A stretch of DNA of 64,000 nucleotides. It comes from Pseudomonas sp. 102515. GTDB taxonomy: Bacteria; Pseudomonadota; Gammaproteobacteria; Pseudomonadales; Pseudomonadaceae. The position numbers were made by a program, and so were the translations under genes. Where the stretch lies: contig NZ_JAVHTY010000001.1 in the NCBI RefSeq assembly GCF_031085165.1, positions 1,054,001 through 1,118,000 of the forward strand, written 5' to 3'. Positions 54,067-62,923 of this stretch are shown in pieces (position 1 is the first letter of the stretch; every line of letters starts with the position of its first letter). The notes under the pieces were generated by a model. That model had not been told where the DNA came from. It searched no databases and was given only the letters and a program-made list of their open reading frames with translations.

Positions 54067-55284
54067 TCAACCGCGGGACGGACTGGTGCCCAGGGAGGCG
54101 ACCGTCTGATAGGTGTTCATGTTGCGAGCGATCTGGATCACCTTGCGTGCGTATTGCGGATCGGTGGCGTAGCCCGCCTGTTGCAGCCCCTGCATGAAGC
54201 GCTCGGAGTTGCCGTTGGTGGACAGCGCCTTGTCGTAGCGATCGTTGCTCTGCAGGAAGTTCACGTAGTCGTGGAAGCTGTCGGCGAAGGAATCGTAGGT
54301 GCGGAACTTGGCGGTCTCGGTCACCGCCTTGCCGTTGACGAACTCCTGGGTCACCGCCGGGGCGCTGCCGCCGTCCCAGCCGTGGGACTTGATGCCGAAC
54401 AGGTTGTTGCTGTTGCTGCCATCGGCCTGCTTGACCATGTGCTTGCCCCAGCCGGTTTCCAGCGCCGCCTGGGCGACCAGGTACTTGGGGTCCACGCCCA
54501 GTCGCTTCGCCGCGGCTTCGGCCATAGGCATCATGGTGTCGACGAATTCCTGACGGGTGCGGAAACGGGTCTTGCCGGTAGCGGCGGCACTGTCCACGCT
54601 GGCGACGGCCTCGGTCGCGGCGGCCGGCTTGCTGCCGGGTTGCGTGGCCTGCTGGCGCCAGGCGCTCTGGGCGGCCGCGACGTCCTGGAAGCTCTGCTTG
54701 AGGGTGGCGCCCAGCTCGGCCGCGCCGGAAATATTGGCGGCGGTACGCTCGGCAAGCCGCCCGGGCAGCGCCAGCCGACGCGAGTTCAGCGCGCTGGAAT
54801 CGTCACGCCCGGACGCTACCGCATTGGTCGGCTTGAGGCCCTGGCTCGCGACGTCGTTGAGCTTGGCGTTGCGGCCAGCGGCCAGCTGGCCTTCGGTGGG
54901 CGCAGCCTGGCCAACCTGGGCAAAGGGATTGGGGCGCGCCGACGGCTGGGCGGTCTTGCTCAGCTGACGCTCGAGCACGTTGGCCAGGCCGATACCACCG
55001 CCATCCCGGGACAGGGAAACGGCCAGCTGCTGGTCGTACATGTCCTGGTACTGCTTGGTGGTCTCGCTGGAAAAGGGGCTGTCCTTGTCCGCCAGCGCCT
55101 GGTTGGCGCTACGCATGGACTTGAGCATCTGGCTCAGGAACAGCGACTCGAATTCGCCGGCGACCTTCTTGACGTTTTCCGAGCTGTCGCGATCCTTACC
55201 CTTCATCTGGGCCAACCGATTCAGGTCGGTGAAGGCCCCCGAATCCTTGACGTTGCCGTAGTTGCCACCCAGACGAGATTCCAT
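54067..55284 (-). CDS. flgJ: Flagellar rod assembly protein / peptidoglycan hydrolase FlgJ
   Basis: Caps the growing rod and opens a hole in the cell wall. The 405-residue protein has an N-terminal rod-binding domain (about 1-110: FESLFLSQMLKSMRSANQAL, then YQDMYDQQLAVSLSRDGG), a low-complexity linker, and a C-terminal glucosaminidase domain (from about 245: FVDTMMPMAEAAAKRLGVDP, then AALETGWGKHMVKQADGSNS). The glutamate in ALETGWGK is the likely catalytic acid. It is longer than enteric FlgJ (about 310) because of the linker. Confidence 0.95.
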   Translation of the reverse strand: MESRLGGNYGNVKDSGAFTDLNRLAQMKGKDRDSSENVKKVAGEFESLFLSQMLKSMRSANQALADKDSPFSSETTKQYQDMYDQQLAVSLSRDGGGIGLANVLERQLSKTAQPSARPNPFAQVGQAAPTEGQLAAGRNAKLNDVASQGLKPTNAVASGRDDSSALNSRRLALPGRLAERTAANISGAAELGATLKQSFQDVAAAQSAWRQQATQPGSKPAAATEAVASVDSAAATGKTRFRTRQEFVDTMMPMAEAAAKRLGVDPKYLVAQAALETGWGKHMVKQADGSNSNNLFGIKSHGWDGGSAPAVTQEFVNGKAVTETAKFRTYDSFADSFHDYVNFLQSNDRYDKALSTNGNSERFMQGLQQAGYATDPQYARKVIQIARNMNTYQTVASLGTSPSRG

Positions 55285-55296
55285 CGCCCGTTCTCC

Positions 55297-56397
55297 TTAG
55301 ATAACGATCAGATCGGCCTGCAAGGCGCCGGCCTGTTTCAACGCTTCGAGAATGGCGACCAGGTCGCTGGGCGCCGCGCCCACCTGATTCACCGCTCTCA
55401 CGATCTCGTCCAACGTGGTGCCCGGACCGAACTTGAACATCGGCTTGGCCTCCTGCTTGGCCTTGACGGTCGACTGGGGGGTCACCACCGTCTGCCCACC
55501 CGACAAGGGATTGGGCTGGCTCACCTGGGGGTCCTCGCTGATGGTCACGGTCAGGCTGCCCTGGGTCACCGCCGCCGGCGAGACCTTGACGTTCTGGCCG
55601 ATGACGATGGTCCCGGTGCGAGAGTTGACGATGACCTTGGCCACCGCCTGCCCCGGATCCACTTCCATGTTCTCCAGGATCGAGATGTAGTCGACGCGCT
55701 GGCTGGGATCCACCGGTGCCGTGACACGAATTGATCCGGCATCAACAGCCGATGCAACACCCGCGCCAAGTGTCTCGTTGATCTTGTCGACGATGCGCTT
55801 GGCGGTGGTGAAGTCGCTGCGATTGAGGTCCAGCGTGATGCTGTTGCCCTGGTCGAAGCCGCTCGGCACCGGCCGCTCGACGGTGGCGCCATTGGGAATG
55901 CGTCCAGACGACGGAACGTTGACGGTGATCTTCGAGCCGTCGCGGCCTTCGGCGTCAAAACCACCCACCACCAGGTTGCCCTGGGCGATGGCGTAGATCT
56001 GCCCATCGATCCCCTTGAGCGGCGAGAGCAGCAGACTGCCGCCTCTCAGGCTCTTGGAGTTGCCGATGGAGGACACCGTGATGTCGATGGTCTGGCCGGG
56101 CTTGGCGAAGGCCGGCAGATCGGCATGAATGGAGACCGCCGCGACGTTCTTCAGCTGCGCCGTGGTACCCGGCGGCACCTTGATGCCGAACTGCGCCAGC
56201 ATGTTGTTGAAGGTCTGCACGGTGAACGGCGTCTGGGTGGTCTGGTCGCCGGTACCGGGCAGCCCCACCACCAGGCCGTAACCGATCAGCTGGTTGGTCC
56301 GCACGCCCTGGATGCTGGCGATGTCTTTCAGACGATCCGCCTGGGCCAGGGGCATGACCAGGGCCAGGGCGGCGGCGGCGATGAGGGTCTTGAACAT
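55297..56397 (-). CDS. flgI: Flagellar P-ring protein FlgI
   Basis: Periplasmic subunit of the P ring around the rod in the peptidoglycan layer. The 366-residue precursor has a Sec signal [20 protein letters not shown] and the conserved [39 protein letters not shown] start of the mature protein, then [12 protein letters not shown] and [17 protein letters not shown]. Two starts are possible (56406 and 56397); the second has GAGG nine bases upstream, while the first has GAGG directly touching it. A long upstream frame extension lies inside flgH and is not translated. Confidence 0.95.
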   Translation of the reverse strand: MFKTLIAAAALALVMPLAQADRLKDIASIQGVRTNQLIGYGLVVGLPGTGDQTTQTPFTVQTFNNMLAQFGIKVPPGTTAQLKNVAAVSIHADLPAFAKPGQTIDITVSSIGNSKSLRGGSLLLSPLKGIDGQIYAIAQGNLVVGGFDAEGRDGSKITVNVPSSGRIPNGATVERPVPSGFDQGNSITLDLNRSDFTTAKRIVDKINETLGAGVASAVDAGSIRVTAPVDPSQRVDYISILENMEVDPGQAVAKVIVNSRTGTIVIGQNVKVSPAAVTQGSLTVTISEDPQVSQPNPLSGGQTVVTPQSTVKAKQEAKPMFKFGPGTTLDEIVRAVNQVGAAPSDLVAILEALKQAGALQADLIVI

Positions 56398-56408
56398 GGC
56401 GCTCATCC

Positions 56409-57104
56409 TCAGAAGGGCATCAAGGGGCTGCCGAAGAACTGGCTCAGCCAGCCCGGCTGACTGGCATCGGCGAAGGCACCGGTGCCCGAATAGGTGATCC
56501 GCGCATCGGCCACGCGGGTGGACGACACGGTGTTGTCGGTGGCGATGTCGTCGGCGCGGACCATGCCCTGGATGCGCATGAGCTCGTTGCCGGTGTTGAG
56601 CGTCAGCCACTTCTCGCCGCGGACCACCAGGATGCCGTTGGGCAGCACCTCGGCGATGGTCACGGTCAGCGAGCCGGACAGGCTGTTGCCCTGGGCCGCC
56701 GTGGACTTGCCGGTGTTGGAGCGGTTGCCGGAGAAGCCGGCGTCCAGGCTCAGGTCGCCATCGGCCAGGGGATTGGGGATCTTCGGCTTGGCGCCGAACA
56801 GCGAGGTCAGCCCAAGGGTCGCCTTGCTGTTCTTGGCGACGTCGGAACTGGCGTTCTTGCTGGCCTGGGTCTTCTCCTGCAGGGTGACGGTGATGATGTC
56901 GCCCACGCGGAAGGCCTTGCGGTCGGTATAGAGATTCTGCTCGAACCCCGACTGGAAGATGGCGCCGTTGTTCTGCGCGGCCGGCACCGGGGTGCGCGGC
57001 AGCACCGGGGCGTAGTAGGGATCGTCCGGCTTGGCGGCCGGGGCTACGCATCCTGCGAGTACGAGCGCTCCCAGGAGCGGGGCGACGACGAACAGAGGTT
57101 TCAT
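56409..57104 (-). CDS. flgH: Flagellar L-ring lipoprotein FlgH
   Basis: Outer-membrane lipoprotein that forms the L ring. The 231-residue precursor has a lipoprotein signal ending [10 protein letters not shown], then the conserved [52 protein letters not shown] and [16 protein letters not shown] blocks. The ATG at 57104 has GAGGAA at good spacing; a GTG five codons upstream would add MRKRS before the signal and is less likely. Confidence 0.94.
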   Translation of the reverse strand: MKPLFVVAPLLGALVLAGCVAPAAKPDDPYYAPVLPRTPVPAAQNNGAIFQSGFEQNLYTDRKAFRVGDIITVTLQEKTQASKNASSDVAKNSKATLGLTSLFGAKPKIPNPLADGDLSLDAGFSGNRSNTGKSTAAQGNSLSGSLTVTIAEVLPNGILVVRGEKWLTLNTGNELMRIQGMVRADDIATDNTVSSTRVADARITYSGTGAFADASQPGWLSQFFGSPLMPF

Positions 57105-57124
57105 GGAGCGCTTCCTCACAGGGA

Positions 57125-57910
57125 CTAGAGCTGTTGACTGACGAAGCCGAGCATGTCGTCGGCCGCTTTGATGACCTTGGAATTCATCTCGTAGGCGCGC
57201 TGGGTGGTGATCATGTTCACCAGCTCCTCGACGGTGCTCACGTTGGAGTTTTCCAGGGTGCTCTGAAGTACGGTGCCGAGGCCGTTGAGGCCCGGAGTGC
57301 CAACCTGGGGCGCACCGCTGGAAGCGGTCTCGCTGAACAGGTTCTGGCCCACGGCCTGGAGACCGCCCGGGTTGACGAACTGGGCGATCTGCAGATTACC
57401 GATGACCTGGGGCGCGGCCTGCCCGGCGGTGGTGACCGATACGGTACCGTCTTCGCCGACGGTGAAGGTCTTGGTATCGGCCGGCAGCACGATCGCGGGC
57501 TGCAGCGCGAAGCCGTTGGCGGTGACCAGCTGGCCATCGGCATTCAGGTGGAAGGTGCCGTCACGGGTGTAGTTGATGGTCCCGTCGGGCATGGTCACCT
57601 GGAAGAAACCGTCGCCGTTGATGGCCATGTCCAGGGGCTGGTCGGTGGTCTGCAGCGAACCCTCGGTGAAGTTCTTCTGGGTGCCGACGATGCGCACACC
57701 GGTACCCAGTTGCAGGCCGGAGGGCAGTTGGTTGTCCTGGGTGGACTGGGCACCCGGCTGGCGACGGATCTGGTACAGCAGGTCCTGGAATTCGGCGCGG
57801 TCGCGCTTGAAGCCCGTAGTGGACACGTTGGCCAGGTTGTTGGAGATGGTGGTGAGGTTCATGTCCTGGGCGGACAGACCGGTCTTGGCGACCCACAGTG
57901 ACGACATCAT
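57125..57910 (-). CDS. flgG: Distal rod protein FlgG
   Basis: Major component of the distal flagellar rod. The 261-residue protein has [20 protein letters not shown] and [19 protein letters not shown] at the N-terminus and the C-terminal [35 protein letters not shown]. It is 46 bp downstream of flgF and 20 bp upstream of flgH. MM at the start allows two ATG codons; the first has the better spacing to GAGGAA. Confidence 0.96.
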   Translation of the reverse strand: MMSSLWVAKTGLSAQDMNLTTISNNLANVSTTGFKRDRAEFQDLLYQIRRQPGAQSTQDNQLPSGLQLGTGVRIVGTQKNFTEGSLQTTDQPLDMAINGDGFFQVTMPDGTINYTRDGTFHLNADGQLVTANGFALQPAIVLPADTKTFTVGEDGTVSVTTAGQAAPQVIGNLQIAQFVNPGGLQAVGQNLFSETASSGAPQVGTPGLNGLGTVLQSTLENSNVSTVEELVNMITTQRAYEMNSKVIKAADDMLGFVSQQL

Positions 57911-57956
57911 GATGGTATTCCTCGAAGTGCCGGTTTTACGTCGGCGCTAGCCTTGA

Positions 57957-58700
57957 TCAGGAGAATTGCAAAACCTTTGCCAGCGCCGCGTCGTTGTCTT
58001 CGGCGCTGCGCATCATCTTCACCTGCAGCTCGAACTGGCGGGACAGCGACAGGATCGAGGTCATCTCCTCCGCCGCATTGACATTGCTCGACTCGACGAA
58101 GCCGGACACCAGGGACACGTTGGCGTCCATGGGCGGCGCTGCCTGGCCCTGCTTCATGTGCAGCAGGCCGTCGAGCCCCTTTTCCATCTGCTTGGTGTCG
58201 GGATTGACCAGCTTGATGCGGTCGACCTGGGCCAGGGCGTTGGCCGCCTGACCGGAGCCGCGTACGGTGATGCTGCCGTCCTGACCGATTTCAACCTTGG
58301 AAGCGGGCGGCACGGCGATGGGTCCGCCATTGCCGAGCACCGGCAAGCCGCTGCCGGTCCGCAGCATGCCGAGGGGATCGATCTGCAGGCTGGAGGTGCG
58401 TACATAGGCCTCCTTGCCGGAGGGATCCTGGACCGCGACGAAGCCCGGGCCCTGGATGGCCACGTCCAGGTCACGCCCGGTTTCCTGCAGCGCACCGGGG
58501 GTGAAGTCCGTCGCCGGCCGCTCGCTCATGGAATAGACGCGCGACGGCATGGTCTCGCCGAACACCTGCATCGAGCGCGCCTGCTCGAGATCCTTGCGGA
58601 ATCCCGAGGTCGAGACGTTGGCCAGGTTGTTGGCATGGGCGCGCTGGGCCATCTCGTTCTGGCTGGCGCCGGTCATGGCGACGTACAGCAGCTTGTCCAT
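57957..58700 (-). CDS. flgF: Proximal rod protein FlgF
   Basis: Rod component joining FlgC to FlgG. The 247-residue protein has MDKLLYVAMTGASQNEMAQR and [20 protein letters not shown], a central beta domain, and SGFVESSNVNAAEEMTSILS, LSRQFELQVKMM. It is the first gene of the flgFGHIJKL operon with its own sigma54 promoter at 58754-58769, just after the flgE terminator. Confidence 0.95.
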   Translation of the reverse strand: MDKLLYVAMTGASQNEMAQRAHANNLANVSTSGFRKDLEQARSMQVFGETMPSRVYSMSERPATDFTPGALQETGRDLDVAIQGPGFVAVQDPSGKEAYVRTSSLQIDPLGMLRTGSGLPVLGNGGPIAVPPASKVEIGQDGSITVRGSGQAANALAQVDRIKLVNPDTKQMEKGLDGLLHMKQGQAAPPMDANVSLVSGFVESSNVNAAEEMTSILSLSRQFELQVKMMRSAEDNDAALAKVLQFS

Positions 58701-58753
58701 CTGATCCTCCGACGGCGGCAGATTGCCGCCAAGCTTGCGTTCGGAGGTTCTTT

Positions 58754-58769
58754 AGCAAGGCCCGTTCCA
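58754..58769 (-). promoter_or_regulatory. Sigma54 promoter of flgF operon
   Basis: Minus-strand TGGAAC, GGGCC, TTGCT; GG and GC 10 bp apart. The five-base spacer and downstream TTGCTAAA are the same as in the flgB promoter, so both look like FleQ/FleR-RpoN sites. Confidence 0.88.
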
Positions 58770-58807
58770 GAAAACGAAAAATCAACTGAATCAAGGGCTT
58801 GAAAATA

Positions 58808-58833
58808 GAAAAGCCTCCCGAGGGAGGCTTTTC
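58808..58833 (-). terminator. Intrinsic terminator of flgBCDE
   Basis: Perfect inverted repeat GAAAAGCCTCCC / GGGAGGCTTTTC followed on the minus strand by TATTTTC, 37 bp past the flgE stop. It separates the flgBCDE and flgF-L operons. Confidence 0.92.
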
Positions 58834-58869
58834 CTGACACCTGACCGGCAAGCCGTCAGAGAAACGACA

Positions 58870-60219
58870 TCAACGCAGGTTGATGATGGTCTGGGTGATG
58901 GCGTTCTCGGTCTCGATGGTCTTGGCGTTCGCCTGGTAGTTGCGCTGCGCCACGATCATGTCGACCAACTCGGTGGAGATGTCCACGTTGGACGCCTCCA
59001 GCGCACCGGATTGCAGGGCACCCAGGGTGCCGGAGCGCGGCGTGCCGACCACCGGCTGACCCGACTCCGAAGACTCGGTCCAGGAGGTCTTGCCCATGGG
59101 GGTCAGGCCCTGAACGTTGGCGAAGTTCGCCAGCACGACTTGGCCCTGCACCTTGGACTGACCGTTGGTGTAGCGTGCGAAGATCTGGCCGGTATCGTCG
59201 ATCTCCAGGCCGGACAACTGGCCGGTGGTGTAGCCGTCCTGGTTGACGCTGGTCACGGCAAAGGCGCTGCTGTACTGGGTCGAGCCCCGCATGTCCAGGG
59301 TGATGCCGGCCGGGTTGGCCACCGCACCGTTGGAGGCCCAGGTCGCCGGGGTACCGCCGTTTGAAATGGCCGGGACCCAGTTGTCCAGCTTGAGCACGCC
59401 CTCGAAGGCATTGGTGCTGGCGTTGTTGACCTGCTTGAGATCGGTCGAGGCCACCTTGCTGCCGTCGAGCGCACCGCTGCTGGTGAACGGCAGGGTCACG
59501 CTGTAGGGCGTGGCGACTTTGGTGGTCGGATCCTCTGCAGTTGGATCGCCGGGGTTGCGCCCATCGATCAGCACGTTCATGGTCCAGGTATTATTCGCGC
59601 CTTTGACGAAATACTGCGACAGGACGTGGGCGTTGCCCTGGCTGTCATAGATGTTCACCGAGGTCGAGGAGTTGTAACTGGTCGGATCGGACGGGTTGAA
59701 TGGCGTCGTGGTCGGCGTCGTCTGGGTCGAGTTCAGGTTGACCGTCTGCTTGATTGAGCTGGACGCCTTGGGCGCCTGGCTGGCGGTCTCGATGCGCAGG
59801 TCGCTGCGCACGCCCGGCTGCAGCAGACCTTGGTCGTTGGTGGTATAGCCCTGCAGCTTGTAGCCGTTGTTGTCGACGATGAAGCCTTCCTTGTCGGTCC
59901 CGAAGTAACCGGCACGGGTGTACTGCACAGCGCCATTGTTGCTGGTGACAAAGAAGCCGTTGCCGTTGATGCCCATGTCCAGCGCGTTCTGCGTGGAATC
60001 GATGGTGCCTTGGTTGAACAGCTGGCCGACGTTGCCGAGCAGCACGCCGCTACCCTGGGCATTCTTGCCGGTGCCCAGGACCGAGGCGGCATAGAGGTCC
60101 TGGAACTCCGCCCGCGACTGCTTGAAGCCGACGGTGCTGGCGTTGGCGATGTTGTTGCCGGTGATGTTGAGGTCACTGGACGCGGCCTTGATGCCGCTCA
60201 AACCGATATTGAAAGACAT
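58870..60219 (-). CDS. flgE: Flagellar hook protein FlgE
   Basis: Structural subunit of the flexible hook. The 449-residue protein starts MSFNIGLSGIKAASSDLNIT and GNNIANASTVGFKQSRAEFQ, contains MGINGNGFFVTSN and VNIYDSQGNAHVLSQYFVKG, and ends with ALEASNVDISTELVDMIVAQ, RNYQANAKTIET. It lies 26 bp downstream of flgD. Confidence 0.96.
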   Translation of the reverse strand: MSFNIGLSGIKAASSDLNITGNNIANASTVGFKQSRAEFQDLYAASVLGTGKNAQGSGVLLGNVGQLFNQGTIDSTQNALDMGINGNGFFVTSNNGAVQYTRAGYFGTDKEGFIVDNNGYKLQGYTTNDQGLLQPGVRSDLRIETASQAPKASSSIKQTVNLNSTQTTPTTTPFNPSDPTSYNSSTSVNIYDSQGNAHVLSQYFVKGANNTWTMNVLIDGRNPGDPTAEDPTTKVATPYSVTLPFTSSGALDGSKVASTDLKQVNNASTNAFEGVLKLDNWVPAISNGGTPATWASNGAVANPAGITLDMRGSTQYSSAFAVTSVNQDGYTTGQLSGLEIDDTGQIFARYTNGQSKVQGQVVLANFANVQGLTPMGKTSWTESSESGQPVVGTPRSGTLGALQSGALEASNVDISTELVDMIVAQRNYQANAKTIETENAITQTIINLR

Positions 60220-60245
60220 GCTGGATTCCTCTCGTGTGCCGCGCC

Positions 60246-60956
60246 TTACTGGCCGACCGCCTGGACTTTGGAGATGCCGATGCTGCCGACGCCGGCAAGG
60301 TTGAGTGTCATTTCGCCGCCGTTCTGCCCCAGCGTCACACTGTCGACGTTGGCTGGCAGACTGGTCTTCATGGCCGTGGTGGTGTCGTTCACGTTTGCCT
60401 GGGCCTCGAAGCGGTAGGTGCCGGCATCCAGCTTCTTGCCACTGGCGTCGGTGCCATCCCAGGTGAAATTCACCAGACCACTGGATTGCTGCCCCAGGTT
60501 CAGACGATTCACCTGACTGCCCGCGTCATTGTAGACGTTGACCCAGACGTTCGGACTGGACGCGGTCAGATTGAGCGCAGCCTTGAAGTCCGCGCTGGTA
60601 TCCACCTTGACCTTGTCGGTATCGACGATCACCTTGCGGCCCACCAGGGTGGACGCTTGCAGCGCCTGGGAAGACTGACTGCCGGAGAGGATCGAGCTGA
60701 CGCTGGTATTGAGGTTGGTGATGCCCTCGACGGTACTGAACTGCGCCAGCTGTGCGATGAATTCGCCATTACCCTGCGGCTCCAGCGGATTCTGGTTGTT
60801 CATCTGGGCGACCATCAGCTTGAGGAACTCGTCCTTGCCGAGCTTGCCGCCTTTCTTGCCGTCGCTGCTCGCGGTCTCGGAGGTAGCGTCTGTCTTGTTT
60901 ACGGAGTATTTGTCGAGCACCGATTGAGCGGTTGAATTGGTCGTGCTTATGGCCAT
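60246..60956 (-). CDS. flgD: Hook assembly scaffold protein FlgD
   Basis: Hook cap that guides polymerisation of FlgE and is later discarded. The 236-residue protein has the conserved N-terminal region KLGKDEFLKLMVAQMNNQNP and LEPQGNGEFIAQLAQFSTVEG, then a C-terminal FlgD Ig/Tudor-like region with VNFTWDGTDASGKKLDAGTY. It is 12 bp downstream of flgC. Confidence 0.95.
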   Translation of the reverse strand: MAISTTNSTAQSVLDKYSVNKTDATSETASSDGKKGGKLGKDEFLKLMVAQMNNQNPLEPQGNGEFIAQLAQFSTVEGITNLNTSVSSILSGSQSSQALQASTLVGRKVIVDTDKVKVDTSADFKAALNLTASSPNVWVNVYNDAGSQVNRLNLGQQSSGLVNFTWDGTDASGKKLDAGTYRFEAQANVNDTTTAMKTSLPANVDSVTLGQNGGEMTLNLAGVGSIGISKVQAVGQ

Positions 60957-60968
60957 GGCGCCGGTTCC

Positions 60969-61406
60969 TTACTGACCGAGGGTCAGTACCTTCTGCATCA
61001 TCTGTTTGGCGGTATTCATCATTTCCGCATTGGTCTGGAAGGCACGACTGGCCGAAATCATGTCGGCCATCTCCTCCACCACGTTCACATTGGGGTAGTA
61101 GACGTAGCCCTCCTTGTCCGCCATGGGATGGTTGGGCTCATAGCGCTTCTGCACCTCGCTCTGATCCTCGACGATGCCCTTGACCTCTACCCCGACCCCG
61201 GCCTGGCCCTGGTCGTCGAACAGCGAGGCGCCGCCCTGGGCGTCACTGAGCTGGGCGGCGAACACCGGATGCCGCGCCTTGTAGGTCTGGTCGACGCTGG
61301 AAGACACGGAATCGGCGTTGGCCATGTTGCTGGCCACGGTGTTGAGGCGGACGTTCTGGGCGCTCATCCCGCTACCGGCGATGTTGAACAGCGAACTCAG
61401 GGACAT
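60969..61406 (-). CDS. flgC: Proximal rod protein FlgC
   Basis: Rod component assembled with FlgB and FlgF. The 145-residue protein has SLSSLFNIAGSGMSAQNVRL, NTVASNMANADSVSSSVDQT and the C-terminal PNVNVVEEMADMISASRAFQ, TNAEMMNTAKQMMQKVLTLG. Its start is 2 bp from the flgB stop. Confidence 0.96.
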   Translation of the reverse strand: MSLSSLFNIAGSGMSAQNVRLNTVASNMANADSVSSSVDQTYKARHPVFAAQLSDAQGGASLFDDQGQAGVGVEVKGIVEDQSEVQKRYEPNHPMADKEGYVYYPNVNVVEEMADMISASRAFQTNAEMMNTAKQMMQKVLTLGQ

Positions 61407-61408
61407 GG

Positions 61409-61831
61409 CTACTCTCCGCGCAGGGCCGACATCAGCCCCTTGAACTTGCTATTGAGCAGGGTGAAGCTGGCCTGGAAATTCATGGCGTTCTCGGCGTAGT
61501 TGGCCTGCTCGACCTGCGCATCCACAGTGTTCTGATCCACCGAGGGCTGAGTGGGGATGCGATACTTCAACGCCGAATCGCCCATGTCCATGTCGAAACC
61601 CTCAGCGGCGATGTGGCGGCTGTTGGTGGTTTCCAGCTGATAGTGGCCGGCAGCGCCCGGAGCGCCCTTGGCCGCCTGCTCTGCCATCACGGCGCTGAAA
61701 TCCAGATCCCGTGCCTTGTAGCCAGGGGTGTCGGCATTGGCGATGTTATTGCCCAATACCTCGGCGCGCTGCGAACGGAAGTTCAGCGCCTGCTCGTGCA
61801 ACCCGAGTGCCTTTTCAAAACTGATGCTCAT
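61409..61831 (-). CDS. flgB: Proximal rod protein FlgB
   Basis: First rod subunit, contacting the MS ring/FliE. The 140-residue protein has FEKALGLHEQALNFRSQRAE, VLGNNIANADTPGYKARDLD and the C-terminal VDAQVEQANYAENAMNFQAS, FTLLNSKFKGLMSALRGE. It is the first gene of flgBCDE with a sigma54 promoter upstream at 61867-61882. Confidence 0.96.
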   Translation of the reverse strand: MSISFEKALGLHEQALNFRSQRAEVLGNNIANADTPGYKARDLDFSAVMAEQAAKGAPGAAGHYQLETTNSRHIAAEGFDMDMGDSALKYRIPTQPSVDQNTVDAQVEQANYAENAMNFQASFTLLNSKFKGLMSALRGE

Positions 61832-61866
61832 GTCGAGAGACCTTTGACGTGGCTTGCAAGCGATTT

Positions 61867-61882
61867 AGCAAGGCCCGTGCCA
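61867..61882 (-). promoter_or_regulatory. Sigma54 promoter of flgBCDE
   Basis: Minus-strand TGGCAC, GGGCC, TTGCT: a perfect -24/-12 consensus, about 35 bp upstream of the flgB ATG. Confidence 0.95.
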
Positions 61883-62010
61883 GTCTCCAGCATCCATCTA
61901 AATCAAGGGGTTAGCGCAAGGTGGCAGTCAGAACGACGGCAAGCGGCAAGGTTTTTCCGCCGTCTTTGCCGGCCCTGAGATCGAGTGCGGCAAAACTTTG
62001 GCGCAAAAGA

Positions 62011-62034
62011 AAGGGCAGACCTGGGTCTGCCCTT
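62011..62034 (-). terminator. Intrinsic terminator of cheVR
   Basis: Ten-bp perfect stem AAGGGCAGAC / GTCTGCCCTT with a four-base loop, followed on the minus strand by TCTTTTGC, 19 bp past the cheR stop. Confidence 0.9.
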
Positions 62035-62053
62035 GGGGTGTTCAGCGACCGGC

Positions 62054-62881
62054 CTATTTAGCCTTGTAGATGATGCCCGGATTGCACTGCACCATCTGGT
62101 AGAGATCCGGCAGGCCGTTGAGGGCCTCGGAAGCGCCCAGAAACAGATAGCCGCCCGGCTTGAGGGTGCCGTGGATGCGCGTGAGGATGTCCTTCTTCAC
62201 CTCGGCGGAGAAGTAGATCAGTACGTTGCGGCAGAACACCATGTCGAACTTGCCGAGGCTGGCATAGCTGTCCAGCAGATTCAGCGCGCGGAATTCGATA
62301 CGGCTGCGAATCGCCGGCTTGACCGCCCAGCGCCCCGGCTGCTGCACGTCGAAGTAGCGCTGCAGGCGCTCCGGTGACAGCCCCCGACCGATCGCCAGCG
62401 AATCGTACTCGCCGGACTTGGCCGCGGTGAGAATGGCACCGGACAGATCGGTCGCCACGATTTGCATGCCGCCACGCCCCTGCCCTGCCGCGCTGCGCTC
62501 GAATTCGTCCATGGTCATGGACAGCGAATAGGGTTCTTGACCCGACGAGCAGGCCGCCGACCAGACCCGCAGGCGCTGGCCGAAGGTGTTCTTGGTCAAC
62601 TCCGGCAAGAGGCGGTTCTTTAGTACCTCGAAGGGATAGGTGTCGCGAAACCAAAGGGTTTCGTTGGTCGTCATCGCATCGATGACCTTTTCCCGCAACC
62701 CGCCACGGGGCTGCATCTGGATGCGTTGCACCAACTCCGACAACGTCTTGATCCCCTCGGTCTCCATCAGCTTGTTGAGCCGACTGGAGACGAGGTACTG
62801 CTTGTTGTCACCGAGCAGGATCCCGCTGGATTTCTCGAGGAAATCACGAAAAAGCACAAAATCCGCGTTGACTGCTGACAC
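62054..62881 (-). CDS. cheR: Chemotaxis protein methyltransferase CheR
   Basis: Methylates glutamates of chemoreceptors. The 275-residue protein has an N-terminal helical domain (FVLFRDFLEKSSGILLGDNK) and a class I methyltransferase domain with RVWSAACSSGQEPYSLSMTM, ATDLSGAILTAAKSGEYDS and FDMVFCRNVLIYFSAEVKK. The start is a GTG at 62881 (VSAVNADF) with GGAG five bases upstream, giving the usual length. A GTG at 62923, directly after the cheV stop, would add 14 unconserved residues. It is co-transcribed with cheV. Confidence 0.93.
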   Translation of the reverse strand: MSAVNADFVLFRDFLEKSSGILLGDNKQYLVSSRLNKLMETEGIKTLSELVQRIQMQPRGGLREKVIDAMTTNETLWFRDTYPFEVLKNRLLPELTKNTFGQRLRVWSAACSSGQEPYSLSMTMDEFERSAAGQGRGGMQIVATDLSGAILTAAKSGEYDSLAIGRGLSPERLQRYFDVQQPGRWAVKPAIRSRIEFRALNLLDSYASLGKFDMVFCRNVLIYFSAEVKKDILTRIHGTLKPGGYLFLGASEALNGLPDLYQMVQCNPGIIYKAK

Positions 62882-62923
62882 TGCCGCTCCGCCTTCTGGA
62901 TACCGGGATAGAGACGCCTTCAC

